From assembly GCF_036373705.1 (NCBI RefSeq), contig NC_089863.1:8575357-8639356 (forward strand): 64,000 nucleotides of DNA, read 5' to 3'. The notes beneath the pieces are model-generated. The model did not search any database and was not told the DNA's origin. It saw nothing but the letters and a program-made list of their open reading frames with translations. This stretch comes from Amia ocellicauda. Its lineage: Eukaryota; Chordata; Actinopteri; Amiiformes; Amiidae. Positions 55,101 through 64,000 of the stretch are shown here, piece after piece. How positions within the stretch are numbered: the stretch's first letter is position 1; each line of letters opens with the position of its first letter. The translations under genes and the position numbers were made by a program.

Positions 55101-55536
55101 GCAGTGGATGGCACTCAAGTTATAACATTATAGGTAAAAAAAGACACCTGTGTTCTCTCTTGTCCTTGGTCCTCCAGAAAGGGAGCTCTACTTTGTGAAG
55201 GAGGGCCGAGGCTGGAAGGAGGCCCTGCAATATTGCCGCACCAACCACACCAACCTGCTGAGTATCATAAACGAGAAGCAGCACCAGCACCTGTTGAAGA
55301 AGCTTCACAAAGAAGCTGGACCTCCAGACATGGTATGGCTGGGCCTGAAGAAGCACATGGCTTATCAGCACTGGTACTGGACAGACGAGCAACCACTGCA
55401 ATACTCCCGCTGGGCTGAGGGGCAGCCAAGCTACCCCTTTGATGAGTTGTGTGGGGCGGCACAGCAAGTCTCAGACAAAGACTATCAATGGCATGACACC
55501 TGCTGCTACCAGAAGCTCAGCTTTGTCTGCTACTAA
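49147..55536 (+). CDS. D8C gene 2: secreted D8C - 5 EGF - C-type lectin protein (9 exons)
   Basis: Exons: 49147-49180, 50250-50282, 51003-51371, 51777-51905, 52782-52928, 53370-53510, 53895-54041, 54431-54577 and 55178-55536. All junctions are phase 1 with GT-AG splice sites; the total is 1506 nt, 501 residues plus stop, with no frame error. Domains: a signal peptide split over exons 1-2 (about residues 1-22), D8C (about 24-145), one plain EGF, four DIDEC-type calcium-binding EGFs, and a C-terminal short-form C-type lectin domain. No transmembrane or ZP segment is visible, so it should be a soluble glycoprotein. D8C occurs in uromodulin, GP2 and OIT3, always with ZP in the mammalian members I know. 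The lectin-terminated layout is unusual. Exact ligand unknown. Paralog of gene 1, with three fewer EGF modules. Confidence 0.88.
49499..50150 (+). mobile_element. Tc1-like element, internally deleted, both ends kept
   Basis: Same family as 47746. TA on both sides (49497-49498 and 50151-50152). Ends CACCAATCAGCCATAATATT and, on the other strand, AACCGATCAGCCATAACATT. The N-terminal transposase half and part of the catalytic core are deleted. The C-terminal part remains open from 49744 ([46 protein letters not shown]). It sits in intron 1 of gene 2. Confidence 0.9.
50250..50282 (+). CDS. D8C gene 2, exon 2 (end of signal peptide)
   Basis: 33 nt micro-exon, acceptor TTTTACTCAG, donor G-GTAAGT, phase 1-1. 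Encodes S-LLLFFLRCNA. It brings exon 1 and the D8C exon together in frame and supplies the hydrophobic core. Confidence 0.75.
51003..51371 (+). CDS. D8C gene 2, D8C exon
   Basis: 369 nt. Encodes DPDPCSSYISLNDSW, EWYRFVGPSGD, WMDGSHPQ, CCYYRYTG, KACQDGYYIYKM, ending DSCYYGYC. Ten cysteines: the eight shared with gene 1 plus VSCGS before WYRF and DSC near the end. Confidence 0.93.
51777..51905 (+). CDS. D8C gene 2, EGF exon 1 (non-calcium type)
   Basis: Encodes [34 protein letters not shown]. Counterpart of the first EGF of gene 1 (same HSNC start, same GPNAQC). Confidence 0.9.
51906..52781. other. Intron of D8C gene 2, no feature seen
   Basis: 876 bp. The middle part (about 51970-52650) is G+C-richer and looks inserted, but I recognise no family. 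A short (AAAT)n lies at 51927-51945. Confidence 0.4.
52782..52928 (+). CDS. D8C gene 2, EGF exon 2 (calcium-binding type)
   Basis: Encodes DIDECAISNLCGPNAKC, TNIPGNYSCACDTGF, then NPCTG. Donor G-GTAGTA is weaker than the others. Phase 1-1. Confidence 0.92.
53370..53510 (+). CDS. D8C gene 2, EGF exon 3 (calcium-binding type)
   Basis: Encodes [31 protein letters not shown], then NPCQG. Confidence 0.92.
53895..54041 (+). CDS. D8C gene 2, EGF exon 4 (calcium-binding type)
   Basis: Encodes [33 protein letters not shown], then SYPCEG. Closest in sequence to the last EGF of gene 1 ([11 protein letters not shown]). Confidence 0.92.
54431..54577 (+). CDS. D8C gene 2, EGF exon 5 (calcium-binding type)
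   Basis: Encodes DIDECSQSPSICGPNAHC, INSIGSYSCVCAKGY, then NPCEG. Last EGF before the lectin. Confidence 0.92.
55178..55536 (+). CDS. D8C gene 2, C-type lectin exon and stop
   Basis: 359 nt, same acceptor context (CTTGGTCCTCCAG) and length as in gene 1. Short-form lectin domain with four cysteines (LQYC, ELCG, DTCC, FVCY), VWLGL and EGQPSYPFDE, and WHD in place of WND. The first 37 codons are identical in protein to gene 1; 18 of the next 82 residues differ. Confidence 0.93.
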
Positions 55537-56740
55537 CTTGGACTATAAGCCACTTCACAATATCTTGATTTGTTTATTTATTTATTTTCTAATTATGATG
55601 CTATACTGAAAAAAAATGCAGTCCTTCAATAGTCCTATTTAATAGCACAGTCTCTATATAAATTGAATTTGTATGAACATTCCCTTAGTAGTTAAGTAGA
55701 ATTCAAGGAATAAGACTCTAAAATAGAATAAGTTGCATGCAACGGTGTGGTGCCGAAGTTGTACCTGCAGCTTTAGGATGTTATTCAATATTTGTAGACT
55801 TGGCATGTTTCAGCTGTTAAGGGTTCTTTTGCAAATATTGTTTTCTTATTTTACCAGCACCTGGTATCTGAAAAGTAGTAATGAAATTACAAATTATTAC
55901 CATCTGTTGATTATTTATATGCCTCAAAATTGATTGGTTGATGGCAGCCATTTTGTTACTTATCACTTTTATTTATGTTTTGAGCATTATTTTATCTGTA
56001 TTAGGCTTTAAAATGTAGTCTTATATTCTCCCATACCAAAATACTGCAACAGATACAGACTAGAGCAGAAGTTGGTTTGCCTCCTTGTGGTCATTTTATT
56101 TAATTGTTTTGCATTTACATGTGTAGCCGATGCGGGTCGGAGCTCTCAGCGCACCACCAGTGCCCCTCGCTCCAGCGCAGTACAGCATTAAGCCCTCTAT
56201 GCTAAAAAGCCGGGCCTCCTACCACGACAGGCTTAACACTGTACTACTTTTATACTGAGGGGTCACTTTGTTCAAGCCATAATGAGCCCCGGTTACACAT
56301 GCCTTGCGCAAACGTGAGAAGATGGTGCCAGGGCTACATTTACAACATTTCACTTAAATTGGCCAAATGGACACAGACAAACGCAATATGGAATCTGAAC
56401 CATGTGACCAACCAACTTCTCTTCAACAATCGTAAATCGACATCATCATGTGACTTTATGTAACAACTTTCAGGGCTATGCAATAAGCAGTTTCGAAGAA
56501 GAATGATGAAAATGGTCAATAGTTCTCGTAAAATACAACATGGCGGCCAATTCATGTTTGTTGCAGTCTTTTGATACGTTTTTCCAGGATGAATTCTAAG
56601 CTTGTCTCAATGCATCTATTTCATCTACATGATTTTTAGGGGACAATAAAAGTCATTCAGAGACTATAAACTGGTCCTTCCCTGTATTTTCATGAACATG
56701 ACATTATTATTATTATTTATTTTTATTTTTTATTTTTTAT
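55537..56740. other. 3' flank of D8C gene 2 and intergenic
   Basis: AT-rich, with a G+C-richer patch at about 56128-56335 that looks repeat-derived but is unassigned. No confident polyadenylation signal for gene 2. Confidence 0.4.
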
Positions 56741-56744
56741 TTTT

Positions 56745-56815
56745 TTTCTTGGCAGACACCCTTATCCAGGGCAACTTACAACATAAGGAATCTACACACC
56801 TATGCTGTGGGCGTC
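56745..56815 (-). repeat. L2/SINE-type 3' tail fragment
   Basis: TCTTGGCAGACACCCTTATC followed by CAGGGCAACTTACAACATAA, with a T-rich run to its left. Short remnant in reverse orientation. Confidence 0.65.
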
Positions 56816-57509
56816 TGCAAAACCCTTTTGAAGGAAGCACAATGGTTGCCACTAGTTACCTATGCATGTTAAACATAATTTCACTGTGATAATACCACAG
56901 TATACAGGTGTACCCATAATGCACTGCTGCATACCAGCTCTTAGTTTTCATGTTGAATGTTGTTTTCAGCCTCTCAATTTAATCTACATCAAAAACAACA
57001 GCAGACCATACAGACAGATAGATAGATATATAGATAGACAGGGAATACACGAAGATGATAGCTGATAACCAAGAAGGGAGTAATAGAAAAGTTAAAAAAA
57101 ACATGCTCCTTACAAGAATGTAGGCAATTAAAAGTTACTGAAGAGAGATCTCCAGGGTCACAGCACACAAAGGACAAAGGCAGAATTACATTTCTATATT
57201 TGTCCTCTACACAGCCTTGTTGAGTTAGTGGGAGTCCATGAAGCTGAATTGTTGTTTTGTTAGCATGAGCTCAGAATTAGTTTTGGCTATTTAAGTGAAA
57301 CACTGGCTTGGTATGCAATGATTGTTGTGAATATGTCAATACTGCTCTAAACAAGTTACACTCTGAGGCACTGAAAATATAGCTGTGCCTTCACTCAAAC
57401 ACAAGTCTTTGCTGCAGTATTAGTAGAAATACAGGATAAAATACACAAATGGCCGCAGGTTCTGAAGTTAATCTCCCTGCTGGATCTTTCCTTGCTTCCT
57501 TCCTTATAA

Positions 57510-57930
57510 TTATTATTGTATTTATTTCTTAGCAAAATACAGTTCAGTACACAACATAAAACATTACAAATTCAGATTTACATACTACAGTGCAATGCAA
57601 ACCATAATACATTTTACAAATTTTAATTTACACAAGTATATACAATATATGAGGTCTTACATCCTGGATTGTAAAAGCTGAGTGCAGACAAGATGTGTGG
57701 TCACAGTCAAAGGCCAAGGGAAAGGGAGCATAGGGGAAATAAAAATAAAAATATGAGTACTAGTAATACAAGGCATGAAGTATGATAAAATGCTGTAAAG
57801 TGCAATCTTACAGAAATTACAAGTCTGAAAAGATGTGTGTTGAGTAATCACCAGAAGGAGGTCAGGGACTCTGCTGTTTTGACTTCACTGCGACGGTAGT
57901 GGCCAGGGATGAAAAGGAGCGGTTTCTTAA
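57510..57930 (-). mobile_element. L2-type LINE 3' fragment
   Basis: Parallels 4430-4870 block by block: TTACAAATTCAGATTTACAT, CTTACATCCTGGATTGTAAA, GACAAGATGTGTGGTCACAG, GTCAGGGACTCTGCTGTTTT, GGCCAGGGATGAAAAGGAGC. Noncoding or frameshifted 3' end only. Confidence 0.8.
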
Positions 57931-58786
57931 ACTATAAATATTTGTCTCAAGATATAGAAGTACATGGTTTCAAGGTCTTGTTCAGTGGAATCTCAGTAAA
58001 ACTTGGCAATAACAGACACTCACAAGATAATGAACAATAGGACAGTATGCTCCTTGCATGTAAGCAAAATTAATCTCACACACACAGAATAAAATCAACG
58101 ATTATACGTATTCAGTACAGCATTGATCATTCATATTAACCCTTCAGTATATAATATGTATATAATCCAGATCACATTTTTAATATTTCAGTCATTATGG
58201 TGATGTAAAAATTGACATTAATGTCAACCCATTAATATAATTTTCTATAATTTCAGTGTCCTACCTAGATCATTCCTGTGCTGCCTGTTGTAGCACATTA
58301 TATGCAAGGATTGCTTGAATTTGAATAAATGCCCATTATTAGGTGAATTTAACTCCTACAGTGATTCTGTAGCTATTATTATTTATCTGACACATCTTCT
58401 CTTGTTTATGCCTCTCTGTCATATATTACACCTACATATAATAAAATCTTCACTAGCAAACATACCCAAAATAGTTTGTTTAAGCAAAAAAGTATAAATG
58501 AACACTCAATAACATTAAAATATGTAAAATCATTACAAAAGAGAATAGTAAATGGGAGGACACAAAACAAATATAATAATAGTAAAAAATACTAACTATA
58601 TGATAGAATATTGAAAGAAGAAAGTTAAAAATTTGCAATCAAATCTTGCTTGGCTTCATGGAGGGATAGTAAAGTAAATGTGCACAATAATACAATCACA
58701 ATATGGCAAAGCAACATTTAAAGATAAACATCTAACATAAAGGGCTGATATTTATAGTGTATGCGAGTCTCAAATCACACAAAAAT

Positions 58787-58975
58787 ACGCATTATTTGCC
58801 ATATTTAAAACCACATTTTGTGTGGTGCAATAACTTCTGCGCTGTTCACCAATTAATTAATTAATTGTATGAATGGCGCTACAAGGGAGAAATGACTAAA
58901 ATGATGTGTGATTTCTGCTTTGTAGGTGTGCACCACACAAAAAAAGATGGGTTTGCAACACGCAAAATAATTCAC
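58787..58975. repeat. Imperfect inverted repeat, MITE candidate
   Basis: CGCATTATTTGCCATATTTA plus AAACCACATTTTGTGTGGTGCA (left) is mirrored by TGCACCACACAAAAAAAGAT plus GGGTTTGCAACACGCAAAATAATTC (right). Terminal duplications not established. Confidence 0.45.
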
Positions 58976-59556
58976 AGAAAAGGACGGGGTTAACTCCGCT
59001 GACAGCACCAGCCTAGCTGACAGCACCATTCCAGCACATAGTCAACAATGGGAAGTGTGGAACTGTCTCTGGTTTTATATATCATTGTATGTGTGCTGCA
59101 CCAGAACATGTTCCTAACGGTCCTTTCTTGACTGAATGAAAATACATACAAACATAAATACATACATACATAGGAAACATGACATTTGGACAGTAATCCT
59201 GCACTGTACACCCTGCAACAACAACCCCCAGATATGCTGATAAGGGTGTACTGGCCTCACACAGACACAATTCACCCCCCTCATACATTCTCCACATGAG
59301 CATATGTAACCATGAGTGCATAAACTTATCGTAGAGCCATAGAACATATACATATACATATATTGGCATATAAATATATACACATTCACACTTTTCATAT
59401 TTATTATTATATATTGTTTTCTTAATTTATCAACTGACCTTTTGCAACAGCCCCGCCCACCACAAATATCTTCTTGAAATAATTATTTTGTTTGGTATCC
59501 TTAACAACAAAAGGTTCTCATCCACATTGATCTAAATGTTTGACTTCATTTAGCAT

Positions 59557-60430
59557 TTAATTCACTGAATCTCCCTGCCTCACTAAATTAAACCTTAATT
59601 GATTGAATGCGTCCTGTGGAACATCTTGTCTTTGCAAGCCTTTAAAGGACAGCTCGGACACTGTCTTTATCCACATGTTTTGAAAGTCTTTATCCAGGTC
59701 CTCATCTGTTAAATCAGCTCTGACCTTCCTACAGTGTTCAAGTAACTCCAATACCGTATGCTCCATTACAGCTGCAGGGTTATTTATTATGTTGTCTATT
59801 TTCTTCATTCCTTTCTGAATTTCAAAAGTAGCCTCAAGTTTGTTCTTCACTGAGCTTTCAATTTCTCTGCTGAGACTTTGGCGCTGTTTTTAAAGTCTTC
59901 TCTGTACTTAGATGTGGCTCTCCTGTCTTTCATGGTATAGATCCAGGTTGTCAAGGATTTCCTTTTCTCAATTTTTAAGCAGTATGGCTGCCTCACATTT
60001 CAGTTTGGTCAGAACGTCATCAATGTTTGAGGGCTGTGGTTGTAGAGATACTGTCCCAAAGTTAGAAATCTTTGTTTCTGCATTTGACTTCCATGTGTAC
60101 ATATGCTCTCTGAATGACCATTCCCATTTATTGAATTCAGTGCACAGCTTGGAATAAGCGTCTGCCACTAGGCTGTTTCTGAAGCTGAAGATGAAATTCT
60201 CATACTTCACTGCTTTCCACAAACTTCATAATGGAGTGCAGTTAGAACATCTGTCACCCATTTTATAGGCATATTGGATGCATCTCCATCCACTAATTCA
60301 AGATGGAAGCCATCCAACAAAAGCTTAGCACACAATGTAGTAAGGTGCTGCATTTGTTGTTGATAGTGGTCATTGGAATGGAAAGATGGAATTGGATAAA
60401 TAGTATCGTATTAAAACGTTTGCTTGTCAT
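59557..60430 (-). pseudogene. Fragment of a very large interferon-inducible GTPase (GVIN/URGCP-like)
   Basis: Minus-strand pieces in order: LLLDGFHLELVDGDASNMPI and KWVTDVLTALH (near 60330-60250), VWKA-type MWKAVKYENFIFSFRNSLVA (60222 on), NKWEWSFREHM, then EATFEIQKGMKKIDNIINN and LQRQDVPQDAFNQLRF (59850-59557). These match the order of the C-terminal part of fish GVIN/URGCP-type proteins, with LVDGDASN marking the edge of the GTPase region. Stops and frameshifts separate the pieces. Intact members are 1000-2000 residues, so this is a small remnant, probably of an interferon-response gene copy. No flanking partner exons were found. Confidence 0.75.
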
Positions 60431-60605
60431 CTTTGTCACTCTTTCCACTTCAGATTCGCTAGTTCTTGCATTATAATGTGTCTGTACCTCTTATTCGCCA
60501 CCCTTCGTTTGTGACAATTCTGGTGTCGTCTTTTTGACCAATAATATTCGATGGCTCATCTGTTTTGACAATCATAGTTCATAGTGCATTCTAGAGCGGG
60601 ACCCA

Positions 60606-62760
60606 AACATGGCATCGTACGAGGCAAAGTGAACACGATCATTTTTGCTTTCGTGGAAAGAACAGTTTCCAGGGGTCAAAAATGATAGTGGCAAGGGACA
60701 CATGTACTGCTGTACATGTCATGCGCTACCAATGTTTTTCAAGGGATCAAACAACTACTGAAACATGCTCTTAACAGCCATGCTAAGTCCCTGCAGCATG
60801 TTGTGTGTATTGCGGCCAAACGGGCGGCTGACAACCCTGCGGCTGCACCAATGAACGTCTGCCTGCTCCAATTGAATGAGGTGGCGAGTAGCCAAATTGA
60901 AAAAACTAATTGCGACTAATTGCATGTTGTGAAGAGGGAGAAACCTTTTACCACGTCCATGTCATCGAGATTCGAGAAAGGAATGGGGTGGACCTGGGCA
61001 CCAAGTACCATAAATACATGGCTTGTCGAAGGTAAGTGGAATGTTAACTATGCCTGCCTAAGCGCTTACTAGTTGTAGAGTTTGCAAACGTGAGTGTGGT
61101 CATTTTTTCTTCAATAAGAGAACAAAACTGTACGTAAAATGTAATATTACTCTCTCCGATTATTATAATTCGCTATTGAATCAATTGTACATTAATGATA
61201 TATCAAATATTGTTAAATATGTTAAATATTTTTTGGAAAATAAAATGTGAGATGGGGGGGCGGTTTGATAAGAGCTGGGGGGGTACTGACGGTGCCTGTG
61301 TAAGAGAGGGGGAGGGGAGGGGTTGATGCAAAACCTGTCTGTCAATTTAAAGCAGAGGGTTTCACCAAAATGGCTATATCGGGGCATGAGGAAGCATGCA
61401 CTATAAAAATAAGATAATCACATTTATTCCCTTTACATCATGTTTTCAAAAGGTAAATCAATCTGCTTCGAGCTGAAACTTACATGGTAGATTCGTGTGT
61501 TTGTCTATATTACATATTGACAGTTGCATTTATCGAAACCTGGGAGATATTTTTGCTGTGAAAATAAGAGGCGCACTCTCCATTTTTTAGTTTTTTTGAT
61601 GGAGTTTTCAGTCTATTTACATCGATTCCAGTGGCACCGCACTGTGCTGCGCTGGGATTAGTGATCAGTGATCAGCATTAGTCATTTATATGGGATTTTT
61701 TATTTGTTTGTTTTATTCCCAGTTACAAACATTTTACGATAAAACCGGAGATGGTTCAGATTGTTATTTTGCATAAAAATAAACATACTAAATGCCAATC
61801 TGTCAACACCTAGTACTTATTCGGCCAATCGTACACATACACAGAAAAACAGACAGATCTCTCTGATCTCTGATCTGCACAAATCACCCATCTTAAATCT
61901 TAACCCATCCCCCACACATGATTGTTGCTGGGTCAAAAATACACTCTGGTTTTATTTAAAACACACATATGTTTTCAATACAATAATAATCGCAAACATT
62001 AATACTGATCTGAGAAGAAACTGCAAAAAATGTATCGACATTAAGCTTATATGTTGATAAAAACGTAAATTCACACGATCAAATGTTATAATTATCTGAA
62101 ACTGTCATATTTATAATCAAAACGTATACAAAAGTGATTAACTGCTGATAAATGTTTGCGTATTGCTTAATATAATATGTAATATATGGAGGGAGTGATG
62201 GAGGCCTTGAGGACCCAGTTCAGGACTGTGGATACAGACAAAGTTTTGCAGGATGCTGCCAAGCTGGTGGACCCCAGGAAGGAGATCTTGCAAGTTATGG
62301 AATGGACCACCTTAGAGCAGTGACCATCCACTTTAAAGAGGTCCTGGGCCACATGGGCTGCGACATCATTGCAGCCCGGCACCAAGAGTGGCCTAATGCT
62401 AAGGTCCTGATTGAGGCGCTGCCCCAGTCCCAGCAGTCCAAGTTGTGGGGGGACTTCTTCAAAGATAAAGAAAGGAAGACAAGATTTAAGAACCTCTTGA
62501 TGGTAATTGAGGTCATCCTAATTCTGCCCATGTCCACTGCCACTGTGGAGAGAGGCTTCAGTCTAATGAAGTGAATTGAGATAGATTGGAGGAGCAACCT
62601 CATAGAAGACATGTTCAAAAAATGCTGTTTGTGAGCATACAGGGGCCTCCAATCAAAGAGTTTAATGCACAGAGGGTCATGGAACATTGGCTCAAAACAC
62701 AGGAGAGAGGTCCCGGCGACTTTGAGCAAGAGAGAAGGGCAGAGATTGCCATGTTCAATG
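60606..62760 (+). mobile_element. hAT-type transposase gene (ZNF862-like), decayed
   Basis: The N-terminal piece at about 60610-61032 has a zinc-finger-like HMYCCTCHAL...KHALNSHAKS pattern and then KGMGWTWAPSTINTWLVEG with a donor-like G-GTAAGTGG. About 1.15 kb of AT-rich sequence follows, then the C-terminal half at about 62190-62760 with the hAT dimerisation segment LLMVIEVILILPMSTATVER and GFSLMK, stop, then IEIDWRSNLIEDM. Several stops. Flanking duplications not found. Confidence 0.7.
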
Positions 62761-62984
62761 TGTTCTATTTGTTTATACATGTTTTCTGTTGTATTATAGT
62801 ATTTTGTCATTGGTTCCAGACATACACACACACACACACCATGCTTTTATGTAAAGAAACACACAATTGTATTGTTTCTTTTTTTTTTTAATTCAGTTCG
62901 TGCCAGTAAAAATTCAGTCCAGGCCAGTAGATTTCAGACCAACTGGCCCAATAGGACCAGTGAGAAAAAAAGTTAACATTGGAT

Positions 62985-64000
62985 CCTGAACACTTCATCT
63001 CCTTTCTCTTCCCTCCCTCCCCACCCACCCACTTCTTCTGTCAGCTTCTGACATCATTTTCACTCTATCTCCCCCTCCACCCTGGCCTCCACTGCTCTCA
63101 CTCTCTTACCTTCCATTGACTGTTTTTCCCACCTGTCTATTAATTATGCTACCTCCTCTTTGTTCTCCTCCCTTGATTATCTCTGTCCTCTCACATCTCA
63201 TCCTGTCTGTCCCTCCCCTCCTCAGCCTTGGATCTCTTCCATTCTCTGCTCAACCCAAACTAGTCTGCGTGCCGCTGAACAGAAGTGGAAAAGGTCTAAA
63301 ATCCCAGCTGCCCTCGAACGCTGTCGCTCTCTACTGTCCACATTCTCCTACTCTCTCACCACAGCCAAGAAGTCTTACTTCCAATCACTCTTTGAATCCA
63401 CTGTCAACAACACTGTTTTGCCTCCTTCTTATCCTCCAAGATCACAGACATCCGCAAGCTCTTCAACAGTCCCCCCTTCTCTCCCATCATGCCCAAGTCT
63501 CCCACCGACCAAACTTCCTTTTCTTCATTCTCACCTCTCTCCTCCTAGGTCACAAACTTACAATGTGTGCCCTGGACCCTCTCCCTCCTCGCCTCTTCCA
63601 AGCGACCGCTCCTGATCTTCTCCCCTTCATCTCCTCCCTCCTCAACTCCTCACTCCTCTCTGGCTGTTTCCCCTCTGCATTTAAACAAGCTGCTGTCATC
63701 CCACTCCTCAATAAACCTACCCTTGACCCCACCTCTCCTCAGAACTACCTCCCTGTTTCCCTACTCCCCATCCTCTCAAAGACCCTTGAGCGTGCTGTCC
63801 ACCATCAGCTCTCTGCATTTCTTTCCCATTACTCACTCCTGGGTCCTCTGAAATCTGGCTTCCGCACAGCTCACTCCACTGAGACAGCTCTCCTGGCAGC
63901 TGTGCTCGAGTGGCCTCCCTCTCTTCAGTCCTCATCCTCCTTGATCTCTCTGCAGCATTTGACACAGTCGATCGCTCCATCCTCCTCTCCTGCTTCGCTG
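62985..64000 (+). mobile_element. L2-type LINE, RT region, cut by the window edge
   Basis: Pyrimidine-rich plus-strand coding sequence: TSLRAAEQKWKRSKI and SLTTAKKSYFQSLFESTVNN (linker after the endonuclease), LDPLPPRLFQAT-like start of the RT near 63565, then PVSLLPILSKTLERAVHHQL and SGFRTAHSTETALLAAV near 63850. Frameshifts at about 63560 and 63900. Same family as 4425-6030. The rest lies outside the window. Confidence 0.82.

Overview
This window is vertebrate nuclear DNA, most likely from a ray-finned fish. Genes have small exons with GT-AG introns. Most of the remaining sequence is fish-type repeats: several Tc1-like transposons, hAT elements, CR1-like and L2-like LINEs, a tRNA-derived SINE with the L2-type tail, an endogenous retroviral element, and long microsatellites. 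I cannot name the species; no prokaryotic feature is present.

The most interesting content is two plus-strand paralogous genes built from the same modules: a signal peptide, a D8C domain (the cysteine-rich module of uromodulin, GP2 and OIT3), a run of EGF domains, and a C-terminal C-type lectin domain where uromodulin-family proteins carry a ZP domain. Gene 1 (6934-32028, promoter side uncertain) has eight EGF modules. Gene 2 (49147-55536) has five, and its nine exons close into one 501-residue frame. All internal exons are phase 1-1, so modules can be added or lost without breaking the frame. The lectin exons of the two genes are nearly identical in their first 111 nt and strongly amino-acid-divergent in the remaining 82 codons.

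Between the two D8C genes, on the minus strand, lie two tandem two-exon genes of the ENDD1 (endonuclease-domain-containing 1) family: A at 34875-36892 and B at 38913-40662. They have identical exon lengths (294 + 573 nt, 288 residues). Both carry Gln where secreted NUC-type nucleases have their catalytic His, and B has also lost a conserved Glu. Their upstream regions share an octamer-like motif at about the same distance from the start codon.

Region by region: 1-6.9 kb holds repeats (LINE pieces, inverted repeats, a palindromic MITE). At 6.9-18 kb the first intron of gene 1 carries a broken MULE-type transposase gene, split by a 5.4 kb retroviral element (9412-14796), then an apparently intact Tc1 transposon (15543-16763). 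At 18-32 kb are the main exons of gene 1, with a LINE nested in a MITE, a hAT transposon and a SINE in its introns. At 32-34.3 kb are a hAT MITE directly behind the stop codon and a Tc1 relic. At 34.8-40.8 kb are the ENDD1 pair. At 41-49 kb are Tc1 and MITE sequences, foldbacks and a 213 bp tetranucleotide array. At 49-55.5 kb is gene 2, whose first exon sits between two deleted Tc1 copies. At 55.5-64 kb are L2 fragments, a pseudogene fragment of a very large interferon-inducible GTPase, a decayed hAT transposase and the start of another L2.

Inferred biology: D8C domains of uromodulin and GP2 display glycans that bind bacterial adhesins, and C-type lectin domains often bind sugars. A secreted protein joining both through an EGF stalk could be a soluble microbe-binding factor. 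The adjacent secreted nuclease-like genes may only share location.
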